From Rhodospirillaceae bacterium (GTDB lineage: Bacteria; Pseudomonadota; Alphaproteobacteria; Kiloniellales; DSM-21159), in contig CP030885.1 in the NCBI GenBank assembly GCA_006969625.1, positions 558,001 through 622,000 on the forward strand: 64,000 bases of DNA. Reading direction: 5' to 3'. The notes under the pieces are model-generated. The model was not told where the DNA came from. It saw only the letters and a program-made list of their open reading frames with translations, and did no database searches. Below are positions 51,673 to 60,537 of this stretch, in pieces. Each line of letters begins with the position of its first letter. Positions within the stretch are counted from its first letter, which is position 1. The position numbers and the translations under genes were made by a program.

Positions 51673-53613
51673 CTAGGGCCGGCTGCGGGCCAGCGGGATG
51701 ACCTCGCCGCCGCGGCCCCACTCGGGGACCAACTTGCCGAGCAGGTCAAGCGTGCGCTCCTCCCGGTGCGCATCGGCGGTCTGCAGCAACTCCTCGAGGC
51801 TGCGCCGCAGGATCTCCGCGTTCGTCGTCCGGGTCTCGGCCAACCGCAGGCCGGGCTGTGCCGTATGCACAAGCGTCTCCTCGTCGTGGAACAGCTCTTC
51901 GTGCAGTTTCTCGCCGGGGCGCAGGCCGGTGAAGACGATCTCGACGTCCTTGTAGGGGCGCTTGCCGGCCAGGCGGATCATCTGTTCGGCCAGCTCGACG
52001 ATCTTCACCGGCGCGCCCATGTCCAGCACATAGATCTTGCCGGCCGACTCGCGCGGACGGTGGCTGCCGAGGGCGGCCGCCTGCAGGATCAGGCGCACCG
52101 CCTCGGGGATCGTCATGAAGTAGCGCGTCATCTCCGGATGGGTGACGGTCAGCGGCCCGCCGCGCGCGAGCTGGTGCTGGAACAGCGGCACCACCGAGCC
52201 GGTGGAATTCAGCACGTTGCCGAAGCGCACGGTGACGAAGTGGGTGCCGGGGCCGCCGCGCCGCGCCTCGAGATCGAGTGCCTGGCAATAGCTCTCGGCC
52301 AGGCGTTTGGTCGCCCCCATGACGTTGGTCGGGTTGACTGCCTTGTCGGTCGAGACCAGCACCATGTTGGCCGTCCCGAAGCGGCGGCAGGCGTCGGCGA
52401 CGTTGCAGGTGCCGCGCACGTTGGTCAGCACGCCTTCGACCGGCTGCGCCTCGACGATCGGCACGTGCTTCAGGGCGGCGGTATGCAGGACCAATTCTGG
52501 GCGCGTTCGGGCGAAGACCGCGTCCACGGCTGCACGGTCGCGCACGTCGGCGAGCAGCGCCTGCCGCGGCAGCGTGGGCCAGGACTCTCCGACTTCCCGG
52601 TCGATCTGATAGAGGTTCAGTTCGCTGGCATCGAGCAGCGTCAGTTCGCTCGGTCCCAGGGGCGCGAGTTGGCGCACCAGCTCGCTGCCGATCGAGCCGC
52701 CGGCGCCGGTGACCAGCACGCGCTTGCCGACCACGAGGTCGCGCACGGGCTGCGGGTCGAGGACGATCTGCGGCCGACGCAGCAGGTCCTCGATGGCCAC
52801 GGGGCGCAGGGTGATGTCGCGCGGCTCCCCGGTGCGGAAGTCGGTCAGCTTCGGCAGGCGGTCCAGGCGCATGCCGTTGCGTTCGGCAAACTCCAGCAGG
52901 CGGTTGAGCTGGTCCGGCGAGAGATCCTTGGTGGCGATCACGCGCTGCGGCGCCCGTCCGGTGCGCGCGCGCAGCTTCTCCAGAGTCGGCTGCAGGTCGT
53001 TGCCCATGCCGATCACCGGCACGTCGTGGATACGCCGGCCGACCCGGCGGCCCTTCTCGTCGATCACCGCCTGCACTTCGTAGTTGGCCTGGCGGTCGCG
53101 CTTCATCGCGGCGATGAAGAGTTCCGCGGCATCGCCGGCGCCGGCCAGCAGCACCGGCACGCGCAGGTGGCTGTCCTTCTCCAGCACGTGCACCAGGCTG
53201 CCGTCCTTGAGCAGACGGTAGAGGATGCGCGGGCCGGCCAGCAGCGCGATCAGCAGCAGCCAGGTGATCACCAGGGAGGAGCGGGGCAGGGCCTCCAGCC
53301 GCGTCACCATGAAGGTGATGGGCAGGAAGACCAGCACCGTCAGGGTCGCCGCCTTGGCGATGTTCACCAGGTCGTTCAGCGAGGCGTAGCGCCAGATGCC
53401 ACGGTAGAGGTTGGTGGCCAGGAAGACGACGGCCGCGACGCCGGCGAAGATCCCCAGCGCCACCCAGAGGTCTGCGTTCAGCAGGCGCTGCGGCGCCGTC
53501 TCGCCGAGCCGCAGCGCCAGGGCCAGGGCAAACGCCAGGCAGGCCATGGCCACGTCGTGGGCGAACGCCAAGCCTCCGCGCTTGGACAGGGGCGTCTTGA
53601 AGCCGGGGATCAT
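51673..53613 (-). CDS. Membrane FlaA1/CapD/WbpM-type nucleotide-sugar 4,6-dehydratase
   Basis: A 646-residue protein with four N-terminal membrane spans (from VAMACLAFALALALRLGE to VITWLLLIALLAGPRILYRL), a CoA-binding-like middle domain (VPVLLAGAGDAAELFIAAM) and a C-terminal SDR: VLVTGAGGSIGSELVRQL, ALKHVPIVEAQPVEG and VSTDKAVNPTNVMGATKRLA with the FlaA1-type Met-Lys pair. Normal length for WbpM/PglF. It makes UDP-4-keto-6-deoxy-HexNAc at the inner membrane face. It may start the bacillosamine/QuiNAc-type or supply the pseudaminic branch. Divergent from pseG, with 278 bp between. Confidence 0.92.
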   Translation of the reverse strand: MIPGFKTPLSKRGGLAFAHDVAMACLAFALALALRLGETAPQRLLNADLWVALGIFAGVAAVVFLATNLYRGIWRYASLNDLVNIAKAATLTVLVFLPITFMVTRLEALPRSSLVITWLLLIALLAGPRILYRLLKDGSLVHVLEKDSHLRVPVLLAGAGDAAELFIAAMKRDRQANYEVQAVIDEKGRRVGRRIHDVPVIGMGNDLQPTLEKLRARTGRAPQRVIATKDLSPDQLNRLLEFAERNGMRLDRLPKLTDFRTGEPRDITLRPVAIEDLLRRPQIVLDPQPVRDLVVGKRVLVTGAGGSIGSELVRQLAPLGPSELTLLDASELNLYQIDREVGESWPTLPRQALLADVRDRAAVDAVFARTRPELVLHTAALKHVPIVEAQPVEGVLTNVRGTCNVADACRRFGTANMVLVSTDKAVNPTNVMGATKRLAESYCQALDLEARRGGPGTHFVTVRFGNVLNSTGSVVPLFQHQLARGGPLTVTHPEMTRYFMTIPEAVRLILQAAALGSHRPRESAGKIYVLDMGAPVKIVELAEQMIRLAGKRPYKDVEIVFTGLRPGEKLHEELFHDEETLVHTAQPGLRLAETRTTNAEILRRSLEELLQTADAHREERTLDLLGKLVPEWGRGGEVIPLARSRP

Positions 53614-53891
53614 TCTCGTCGCGCCAATACCTAGTGCCCGGGCGCGCCGCAGCGCCCGGATGCGTGATCATCCATGCTTACACCGATTTCGACGGCGACA
53701 CCACATTCCCGCGGAAACCTTGCGGTCACATGCCGGCGGGACCCGAAGGCCGCCACGGCGCGGACGGCGAAGCGCACCCAAAGACCGCCATGACTCGGGG
53801 GGATCGTTCGGCCCGGAAGCCGGATCGGTTCGCCTCTGCCGACCGTGACGTCTTCACCGTTTCTCAAGCTGTTAACCTTAAGGTGTGCGCC

Positions 53892-54854
53892 ATGCCTGAA
53901 ACTCCCAGCCTCGTCGCCTTCGCCGATGCCGGTGCCGCCGTCGGCCTCGGCCATCTGCGTCGCACCGCGGTGATCGCGGAAGCGCTGGTCGCCGCCGGCT
54001 CTCGCGTGCTGTTCGGCACGCCGACGCCCGAGGCGGTGCCGCGCCTCGCGGGTCTCGATGTGCGCGAGGCGGCGAACCTCGCCGTGCTGCCGCCGGCCCC
54101 CGTATCGCTCGTCGACGGCTACAGGATCGCCTCGTCCGAGCTTTCCGCGCGCCGCGCCGGCGGCGGCCGACTCGTGATGCTCGACGACCTCGCAGACCGG
54201 CCGCTTCCGGCTGACCTCGTGATCAATCCGAACATCTACGGACCGGCGCTGGACTATGCCGCGCTGACCTCGGCGCGCGTGCTGAGCGGGCTTGCCTGGT
54301 GCCCGGTCGCGCCCCGTTTCGCCGCTCTGCGCGAGTCGCGGCGTGGCGGCCCGCGGGCCCTGGTGGCCTTCGGCGGGACCGACGCGGGGGCCTTCGCGGT
54401 GCCGACGGCCCGGGCCTTGCGGGCGCGCTGCGACTGGCCGCTCGAGGTGGTGCTTTCGCCCCTGTCGCCGCTGGCCGACTCGCTGCGACGCGACCTCGCG
54501 AACCTCGGCGCGGTTCAGGCGCACCACGGCGCCGACATGGCCGCGCTGATGGCGCGGTGCAGCCACTACGTCGGCGCCTCGGGCTCGACCGTCTGGGAGG
54601 CGCTGACCGCGGGCCTCGTGCCCGCGGTCGCGGCGATCGCCGACAACCAGCGCCCGATCGTCGCCGCCCTGGCGGCGGCGGGCGTGGCTGCGGTGGATGA
54701 CTTCGACCCGGAAGCGCTGGCCGCGGCGGCGCTCGACGCCCGCGCGGTCCCGGCCGTGGCGCGCCAGTTGGACGGCCGCGGGGCCGAGCGGATCGCCGCC
54801 GAGATCATGGCCCTCTTGGAGTCGGACGCGCTGCAGACGGAGGATGCGGGATGA
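53892..54854 (+). CDS. pseG: PseG-like UDP-sugar hydrolase (pseudaminic acid pathway)
   Basis: About 320 residues; start MPETPSLVAFADAG at 53892. GT-B fold with the PseG landmark GAAVGLGHLRRTAVIAEAL (catalytic His in GLGH), VMLDDLADRPLPADLVINPN and the C-terminal VGASGSTVWEALTAGLVPAV. PseG frees 2,4-diacetamido-2,4,6-trideoxy-altrose from its UDP carrier for condensation with PEP. Overlaps pseI by four bases (ATGA), so coupled. The other pse genes lie alongside, supporting the call. Confidence 0.85.
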   Translation: MPETPSLVAFADAGAAVGLGHLRRTAVIAEALVAAGSRVLFGTPTPEAVPRLAGLDVREAANLAVLPPAPVSLVDGYRIASSELSARRAGGGRLVMLDDLADRPLPADLVINPNIYGPALDYAALTSARVLSGLAWCPVAPRFAALRESRRGGPRALVAFGGTDAGAFAVPTARALRARCDWPLEVVLSPLSPLADSLRRDLANLGAVQAHHGADMAALMARCSHYVGASGSTVWEALTAGLVPAVAAIADNQRPIVAALAAAGVAAVDDFDPEALAAAALDARAVPAVARQLDGRGAERIAAEIMALLESDALQTEDAG

Positions 54855-55960
54855 ACGGATCGGGCATGCCGGGCCTGGCGGCCGGCTTCTGGCTGGACGG
54901 CCGCCGGATCGGGCCGGAGGCGCCGCCCTACCTGGTCGCCGAGCTGTCGGGCAATCACAACGGCAGCCTCGAAACGGCGATGGCGCTGCTGGAGGCGGCC
55001 GCCCGCGCGGGTGCCGACGCCGTCAAGCTGCAGACCTACACCGCCGACACGCTGACGATCGACTGCGACCGGCCCGAGTTCGTCGTGCCCTCCGGATTGT
55101 GGGCGGGGCGCACGCTCTACGCGCTGTACCAGGAGGCGCATACGCCCTGGGACTGGCATCGGGCGCTCTTCGCCCGCGGGCGCGAGCTGGGCGTTACGGT
55201 CTTCAGCACGCCCTTCGACGAGTCGGCGGTCGACTTCCTGGAGGAGCTGGGTGCGCCGCTCTACAAGGTGGCCTCCTTCGAGCTGCTCGACCTGCCGTTG
55301 ATCGAGCGGATCGCGGCCACCGGCAAGCCGACGGTGATGTCGACCGGCATGGCCTCGGACGCCGAGATCGCCGAGGCGGTCGCCGCCTTCCGGGCGCTGA
55401 GCGACGCGCCGCTCGTGCTGCTGCACTGCGTCAGCGCCTATCCGGCGCCGCTGGAGCAGATGCAGGTGGCGCGCGTGCCGCGCCTAGCGGCACGCTTCGG
55501 CACGCTCGCCGGCCTGTCGGACCACTCCCTCGGCCCCACGGCGGCGGTGGCGGCGACGGCGCTGGGCGCCTGCCTGATCGAAAAGCACGTGGTCCTCGAC
55601 CGCAGCGCCGGCGGCGTCGATGCCGCCTTCTCCCTGGAGCCGGCCGAGCTGGCCCATCTGGCCGCGGAGACGCGCCGAGTGCATGCGGCCCTCGGCCGCG
55701 GTGCCGAAGCGCGGCCGGCGGCGGAGGCTGCGTCGCTGACTTTCCGGCGCTCGCTCTACGTCGTGCGCGACGTCGCCGCCGACGAGCCCTTGACCCGTGA
55801 CAACGTGCGGATCATCCGGCCTGGCTACGGCCTGGCCCCGCGCGAGCTGCCGCGCGTGCTCGGCGCCCGGGCCACGCAGGCGATTCCCCGCGGCACGCCG
55901 CTGTCGTGGGAGCTGGTGGCCGAGGCAGCCGCGGTCGGCGGTGATCAGGCGCGCTCGTAG
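54851..55960 (+). CDS. pseI: Pseudaminic acid synthase (NeuB family)
   Basis: A 369-residue NeuB/PseI enzyme: PYLVAELSGNHNGSLETAMA, ADAVKLQTYTADTLTI, FSTPFDESAVDFLEELG, YKVASFELLDLPLI, LLHCVSAYPAP and IEKHVVLDRSAGGVDAAFS, then an SAF antifreeze-like domain with RRSLYVVRDVAADEPLT. It condenses PEP with the 6-deoxy diacetamido sugar into the nonulosonic acid. The GLWAGRTLYALYQEAHTPW segment fits PseI and not NeuB. It is convergent with the GNAT gene, overlapping its end by 16 bp. Confidence 0.93.
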   Translation: MNGSGMPGLAAGFWLDGRRIGPEAPPYLVAELSGNHNGSLETAMALLEAAARAGADAVKLQTYTADTLTIDCDRPEFVVPSGLWAGRTLYALYQEAHTPWDWHRALFARGRELGVTVFSTPFDESAVDFLEELGAPLYKVASFELLDLPLIERIAATGKPTVMSTGMASDAEIAEAVAAFRALSDAPLVLLHCVSAYPAPLEQMQVARVPRLAARFGTLAGLSDHSLGPTAAVAATALGACLIEKHVVLDRSAGGVDAAFSLEPAELAHLAAETRRVHAALGRGAEARPAAEAASLTFRRSLYVVRDVAADEPLTRDNVRIIRPGYGLAPRELPRVLGARATQAIPRGTPLSWELVAEAAAVGGDQARS

Positions 55961-56430
55961 TAGAGCACGCCGTCGACCTCGGCGCGCACCGCCAGCCCGG
56001 CGGCCTCGGCGATGCGCTGCGACGCCAGATTGCCGAGCTTGACCTCGGCGCGCAGAGGCCCCGTCAGGCGAGCGGCGGCGCGCGACACCAGCGCCCGGCC
56101 GACACCGCAGCCTCGCGCTTCCGGCGCCACGGTCCAGGACAGCCGCCAGGCGCCGCCGCAGCGTTCGGCGCGCACGGTCCCCACGGGCCGGCCTTCGAGC
56201 TCGCCGATCCACAGGTGGCGATCCGGGTCGGCCAGCGCCGATTGCAGCCAGGACAGGTGCGTTCCCCAAGCCAGCGGTGCGGCGTGGTGGCTGGCCGCGC
56301 GCGTCGCCGGGTCGTTGCGCCAGGCGAACAGCAGCGCTGCGTCGTGCAGATCAGCCGGCCGCAGCTTGGCGCGCCGTCCGGGGCCGTCCGCGTCTTCGCC
56401 GCCGAGCGGACGCCGGGCGAGCGGGCTCAC
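55945..56430 (-). CDS. pseH: PseH-like N-acetyltransferase (GNAT)
   Basis: About 161 residues from a GTG at 56430 that overlaps the stop of pseC (GTGA). The GNAT core is LRPADLHDAALLFAWRNDPA, LSWLQSALADPDRHLWIGEL and VAPEARGCGVGRALVSRAAA (acetyl-CoA loop), like PseH. It N-acetylates the 4-amino group of the UDP-amino sugar made by PseC. Alternative: a general GNAT, but the neighbourhood and WRN motif support PseH. Confidence 0.85.
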   Translation of the reverse strand: MSPLARRPLGGEDADGPGRRAKLRPADLHDAALLFAWRNDPATRAASHHAAPLAWGTHLSWLQSALADPDRHLWIGELEGRPVGTVRAERCGGAWRLSWTVAPEARGCGVGRALVSRAAARLTGPLRAEVKLGNLASQRIAEAAGLAVRAEVDGVLYYERA

Positions 56431-57611
56431 CGGGCGCCGGCCGCGCGTTGCCGCGGCACGTCCAGCAGGTCGTGCAGGTGCCCCACCACCGTGTCCTGTT
56501 GCGCCTCGGTGAGGCCCGGGAAGAGCGGCAGGCTCAGCGCCGTGCGGTAATGCGCCTCCGCGGCCGGGAAGTCGCCCCAGGCGAAGCCCAGGCGGCGGTA
56601 GTAGGGCTGGGTGTGGATCGGGATGTAGTGCACCTGCACGCCGACGCCGCGCGCGCGCAGGGCCCGGAACAGCGCGGCGCGGTCGAGCGGCGCCGTCTCG
56701 GCGAGCCGTACGACGTAGAGGTGCCAACTGCTGGTGCGCCCGGGCCGCACCAGGGGCCGCTGCAGCGGCAGTCCGGCCAGCAGGCGGTCGTAGCGGGCCG
56801 CCAGGGCCGCGCGCCGCTCGACGAAGCTCTCGAGGCGGCGCATCTGGGCGAGGCCGAGCGCGGCCTGCAGGTCGGTCAGGCGGTAGTTGTAGCCGAGCTC
56901 CTGCTGCTCGTAGCTCCAGGGCCCGTCGGGCGGCCCCTCCAGCTCGTCCGGCGCGCGCGCGATGCCGTGGCTGCGGAAGCGCGCCATGCGCGCAGCCAGC
57001 TCCGGGTCGTTGGTCACCGCCATGCCGCCTTCGCCGGTGGTGACGATCTTCACCGGATGGAAACTGAACACGGTAACGTCGCTCAGGCCCTCGCCGCCGA
57101 CCGGCAGTCCCTCGTAGGTGGCGCCGATCGCGTGGGCGGCGTCGGCCAGCACGCGCACCCCGTACGATCGGGCCAGCGCGGCGATCTCGGCCATGTCGCA
57201 GGGCTGGCCGGCGAAGTGCACCGGCACCAGCACCTTCGGCAGGCTGCCGTCGCGCGCCGCCGCCGCCAGCTTCTCCGCCAGCGCGGCCACGCTCAGGCAG
57301 CCGGTCTCCAGGTCGATGTCGACGAAGTCCACCTCGGCGCCCAGGTAGCGCGCGCAGTTGGCCGAGGCGACGAAGGAGTTGGGCACGGTCCAGAGCCGCT
57401 CGCCCGGCCGCAGACCGAGGGCATGACAGGCGCCGTGCAGCGCGGCCGTCGCATTGCTGAAGGCGACGCCGTGGCCAGCACCGCAGTGGGCGGCGACCGC
57501 CGCCTCGAAGCGCGGCACGGCCGGCCCCTGGGTCAGGAAGTCGGAGCGCAGCACCTCGACCACCTCGGCGATGTCGGACTCGCTGACGTCTTGCCGTCCG
57601 TAGGGGATCAC
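56427..57611 (-). CDS. pseC: PseC-type UDP-4-amino-4,6-dideoxy-HexNAc transaminase
   Basis: A 394-residue DegT-family enzyme. It starts MIPYGRQDVSESDIAEVVEV, close to PseC, and has FLTQGPAVPRFE, VAFSNATAALHGACHALGL, AHAIGATYEGLPVG, the PLP lysine in FSFHPVKIVTTGEGGM and GYNYRLTDLQAALGLAQ. It puts the 4-amino group on the keto sugar. Gene order pseG-pseI facing pseH-pseC is compact. No dedicated soluble PseB is in the window; the membrane dehydratase at 51673 or an enzyme elsewhere must supply the substrate. Confidence 0.92.
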   Translation of the reverse strand: MIPYGRQDVSESDIAEVVEVLRSDFLTQGPAVPRFEAAVAAHCGAGHGVAFSNATAALHGACHALGLRPGERLWTVPNSFVASANCARYLGAEVDFVDIDLETGCLSVAALAEKLAAAARDGSLPKVLVPVHFAGQPCDMAEIAALARSYGVRVLADAAHAIGATYEGLPVGGEGLSDVTVFSFHPVKIVTTGEGGMAVTNDPELAARMARFRSHGIARAPDELEGPPDGPWSYEQQELGYNYRLTDLQAALGLAQMRRLESFVERRAALAARYDRLLAGLPLQRPLVRPGRTSSWHLYVVRLAETAPLDRAALFRALRARGVGVQVHYIPIHTQPYYRRLGFAWGDFPAAEAHYRTALSLPLFPGLTEAQQDTVVGHLHDLLDVPRQRAAGAR

Positions 57612-57684
57612 GGGCCGCCGCTCCGTTCCGTTCGGTGCGCGGATGCGCCCGAACGAGAGCTACCGGGTTTTGCTTAAGCGAGTC

Positions 57685-58815
57685 TTACCGCCCAGCGCCG
57701 GCCACCTGCCGGACGAAGGCCGCCATCTCCGCGGCGATGCGGTCCCAGGACTTCGGCCCCAGGGCGGTGGCCCGCGCCGCATGGGAGCAGGCGCGGTAGC
57801 GCGCGCGGTCGTCGATCAGCCGCATGGTCGCCTCGGCGAAGGCCTTGCCCGACAGGCTCGCGGCGACCACGCCGCCGCCGTAGTCGGCGATCTCCTCGGC
57901 CAGTCCGCCGACCGGGGTGACGACCGAGGGCAGGGCGGCGTACTCGGCCGCGGCCAGGGAGCCGGACTGGCTGGCCTCGCGATAGGGCAGCAGCAGGATG
58001 TCGGCGCGGGCCAAGAGGTCGGCCACCTCGGTCTCGGCGATCCAGCGGTTGTCCCAGGTGAGGCCCGGCTGGCGCCGCAGCAGCGGCCCGTAGACCGCCT
58101 CGTCGCCCAGGCCGGCGACGGTCAGGCGCACCCGCGTGCCGTAGCGCGCGCGCAGCAGGCGATAGGCCTCGGCCAGCAGGTCGACGCCCTTGTAGGCCAG
58201 CAGCCGGCCGAAGAAGAGCAATTCGATGGCCCGCTCGCTCGGCAGCTGGCGCGGCGGCGTCGGCTCGGGCGCGAAGGCGAAGCTGCCGAGCGGGATCACG
58301 CGCAGGCGCGCCGCCGGCAGGTCCGCCCGCAGCTCGCCCAGCCGCTTGGCGACGTGGCGGGTCGGTGCCACCAGGGCGTCGGCCAACGCGATGTCGCGGG
58401 CGAGGATCCGCCGCTGCAGGCGGCCGCCCTCGCCGGGATGGGTCTCGGCGTCGTGCGCCACCAGCACATAGGGCACGCCGGCGCGCCGCACCGCCGGCAT
58501 GACGAAGGGCGACCACATGTGGTTCATGGTGGAGACGACGACGTCGATCTCCTCGTGCCGGACGAAGTCCGCCATCCGGCGGCGCAGCCCCGGCAGCCGG
58601 CCGAGGCCGAGCAGGAAGCCCCGCGTACTGGTGTAGGTGTCGATCTCCAGGTGCGGCACCGGCAATGCGCGCATCTGTTCGGCGAACTCGCTCTGCCGCG
58701 AGAAGCTGGTGGCCACCTCGACCTCGCCGCGCGCGATCAGTGCCCTGGTCAGCTCCCAGGTGTAGCGCGGCCCGCCGCCTTTGCGGTTCCAGTGCCACAG
58801 GAGGACGCGGGTCAT
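57685..58815 (-). CDS. Family 4 glycosyltransferase
   Basis: About 376 residues. The start MTRVLLWHWNRKGGGPRYTW at 58815 overlaps the upstream gene by four bases. GT-B landmarks: VLVAHDAETHPGEGG, ALVAPTRHVAKRLGEL, LLFFGRLLAYKGVDLLAEAY and the donor helix SGSLAAAEYAALPSVVTPVG. It would add a sugar in the nonulosonic acid part of the glycan. A 73-bp gap separates its end from the pseC start. Confidence 0.88.
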   Translation of the reverse strand: MTRVLLWHWNRKGGGPRYTWELTRALIARGEVEVATSFSRQSEFAEQMRALPVPHLEIDTYTSTRGFLLGLGRLPGLRRRMADFVRHEEIDVVVSTMNHMWSPFVMPAVRRAGVPYVLVAHDAETHPGEGGRLQRRILARDIALADALVAPTRHVAKRLGELRADLPAARLRVIPLGSFAFAPEPTPPRQLPSERAIELLFFGRLLAYKGVDLLAEAYRLLRARYGTRVRLTVAGLGDEAVYGPLLRRQPGLTWDNRWIAETEVADLLARADILLLPYREASQSGSLAAAEYAALPSVVTPVGGLAEEIADYGGGVVAASLSGKAFAEATMRLIDDRARYRACSHAARATALGPKSWDRIAAEMAAFVRQVAGAGR

Positions 58816-60521
58816 GCGCGAGGCGTCCGCTCGGCAGGGTAGACGAAGGGCGTGCCCTCCAGAATGCCGGCGCAGACGGTGTCGAGGCCGGCGCTGGCGC
58901 CCGGCTTCAGCGCCTCCAGGCCGCAGAGCGCCGGCTTGTAGGGGGGCCAGCCGCCGGTCGCCGCCATGAACGGCAGCGGGATCATGCGGCGGAAGAAGAA
59001 GTGGTAGGCATAGGCGCGGGCGCGCTTGACCGTCGCGGTATCCAGCCGCCGGCCGTAGGGCAGCGCGTCCAGCAGGGCCTGGTAGTGCGCGGGGCTCTCG
59101 GCGTCGCGGGTCAGGCCCTTGTTGCGGATCCAGGCCTCGCCGGCGACGATCGTCGGGATGCCCATGGCGGTCAGTTCGACCCCCATCTTCGTGCCGTAGA
59201 TCAGGGCCGCGTCGCACAGCTCCAGCAGGGCGTAGGTGCTGACCGGGCTTTCGGGCGGGACGAGGAAGACGTTCGCCGGGAGTTTCGGGAACCGCCGCGC
59301 GATCTCCTCGGCCATGCGCTGGCGCGACGGCGGGGTGCCGCGGATCTCCGCCGGATGGATGCGGATGGCGAGCTGCAGGTCGGGGCGCTCGGCGAAGGCG
59401 CGGATGCTCGCCTCGACCCACTCGATCATCGAGCCGAAGGCGTTGGCCGGGTAATGGAGCTGGGCGTCCCAGACGACGTTGGTCAGCAGCCCGACGGTTG
59501 GCTTGTCCGGGGTCAGCCCAAGCGTCTTCACGATCCAGTCGGGCTCGAAACGCGGGGCCTCGTGGAACCAGATCCAGTCGCCGGCGCCGGTCCAGCGGCT
59601 CTTCAGGTAGGCCACGATCTCGGCCTCCCGGTCGGCGTCCAGGTCCAGGGACTCCCAGGTCTCGCTCGGCTCCGTCATCAAGGTGTGGTGGTAGGTGTCG
59701 TCGTGGCTGAACAGGAAGCAGTGCTTGCGGTAGGCCGGGTTCCAGGTCGCCACCCGCGCCCCGGCCGCCTTGGCCGCCAGGCTGGCCGGCCCCTGCGGGA
59801 CGTAGATGCCGTGGTGGGCGACCACCACCTCGATCTCCGCCTCGCGCACCAGGCGCTGCACGGCGCGATACGCCAGGACGGCGGCCTCCAGGTAGCGGCG
59901 CAGGACCGCCTCGCCGTGCGGCTCGTCCGCCAGCGTGCCCTTGGCGAAGAAGCGCAAGGCGCCGGAGAGCGCGTGCTCGCCGAGCGGTGCGTCCTCCAGG
60001 CGCAAGCCGCCGATGTCCTCGACCGGCGTCCCGGCCGCCAGCTCCGCCGCCTCGCGCCGGTCCGCCGCGCTCAGCCAGGCGCCGTAGAGGTGCACCGGCA
60101 GGCCGGTGGCGGCATAGGCCGCCTCGGCCGGGCGGTGGCAGTGGGCACAGAGATCCTGTGGGCCGCGCGCGGCGAAGCGGCCGATATCCGGGAACCAGCC
60201 GGTCTCCGCCATCTGGCAGGCCGGCAGGACCTCGTCGCACAGCAGGTAGCTCGCCCGCGCGCCGCGCAGGGTCAGGGCGACGCCGAGCGTGCTGTCGAGG
60301 GCGGCCAGCGGCAGGTGGCCGCCCAGCCCGGTGGCGATCAATACGCGCGGTCCCGTGGCGGCAGCCCGCGCCTTCTCCCATTCCGGCCAGTCGGCGCCGA
60401 TCAGGCGCCGCCAGTCGGCGTGGCCCTCGGTACGGGCGATGCGGCGCAGGCGCGCGAGACGCAGCGCCCGCATGCCGGGCAGCGTGCGGAGATGTCTCTT
60501 CAGGCTCCGTCTCGCGCTCAC
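58812..60521 (-). CDS. Capsule-type glycan biosynthesis protein, unassigned
   Basis: A 569-residue soluble protein. It has IATGLGGHLPLAALDSTLGV (a GT-B N-terminal strand-loop), AGARVATWNPAYRKHCFLFS, IRIHPAEIRGTPPS, ANVFLVPPESPVSTYALLEL and ALIYGTKMGVELTAMGIPTI, the kind of HP-E and GT-S/T motifs found in capsule proteins of the KpsC/KpsS or CDP-glycerol GT type. A conserved CHC cluster (DLCAHCHRPAEAA) is unusual. Coupled to the GT4 gene and 16 bp from the transketolase stop. Probably a sugar transferase; the donor is unknown. Confidence 0.65.
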   Translation of the reverse strand: MSARRSLKRHLRTLPGMRALRLARLRRIARTEGHADWRRLIGADWPEWEKARAAATGPRVLIATGLGGHLPLAALDSTLGVALTLRGARASYLLCDEVLPACQMAETGWFPDIGRFAARGPQDLCAHCHRPAEAAYAATGLPVHLYGAWLSAADRREAAELAAGTPVEDIGGLRLEDAPLGEHALSGALRFFAKGTLADEPHGEAVLRRYLEAAVLAYRAVQRLVREAEIEVVVAHHGIYVPQGPASLAAKAAGARVATWNPAYRKHCFLFSHDDTYHHTLMTEPSETWESLDLDADREAEIVAYLKSRWTGAGDWIWFHEAPRFEPDWIVKTLGLTPDKPTVGLLTNVVWDAQLHYPANAFGSMIEWVEASIRAFAERPDLQLAIRIHPAEIRGTPPSRQRMAEEIARRFPKLPANVFLVPPESPVSTYALLELCDAALIYGTKMGVELTAMGIPTIVAGEAWIRNKGLTRDAESPAHYQALLDALPYGRRLDTATVKRARAYAYHFFFRRMIPLPFMAATGGWPPYKPALCGLEALKPGASAGLDTVCAGILEGTPFVYPAERTPRA

Positions 60522-60537
60522 CCGCGTCCGCCTCGGT

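Noticed and set aside
57685..60381. 898-codon frame joining the GT4 and the upstream gene
   Set aside because: The extension is an off-frame reading of the 569-residue capsule protein; ATG 58815 starts the GT4.
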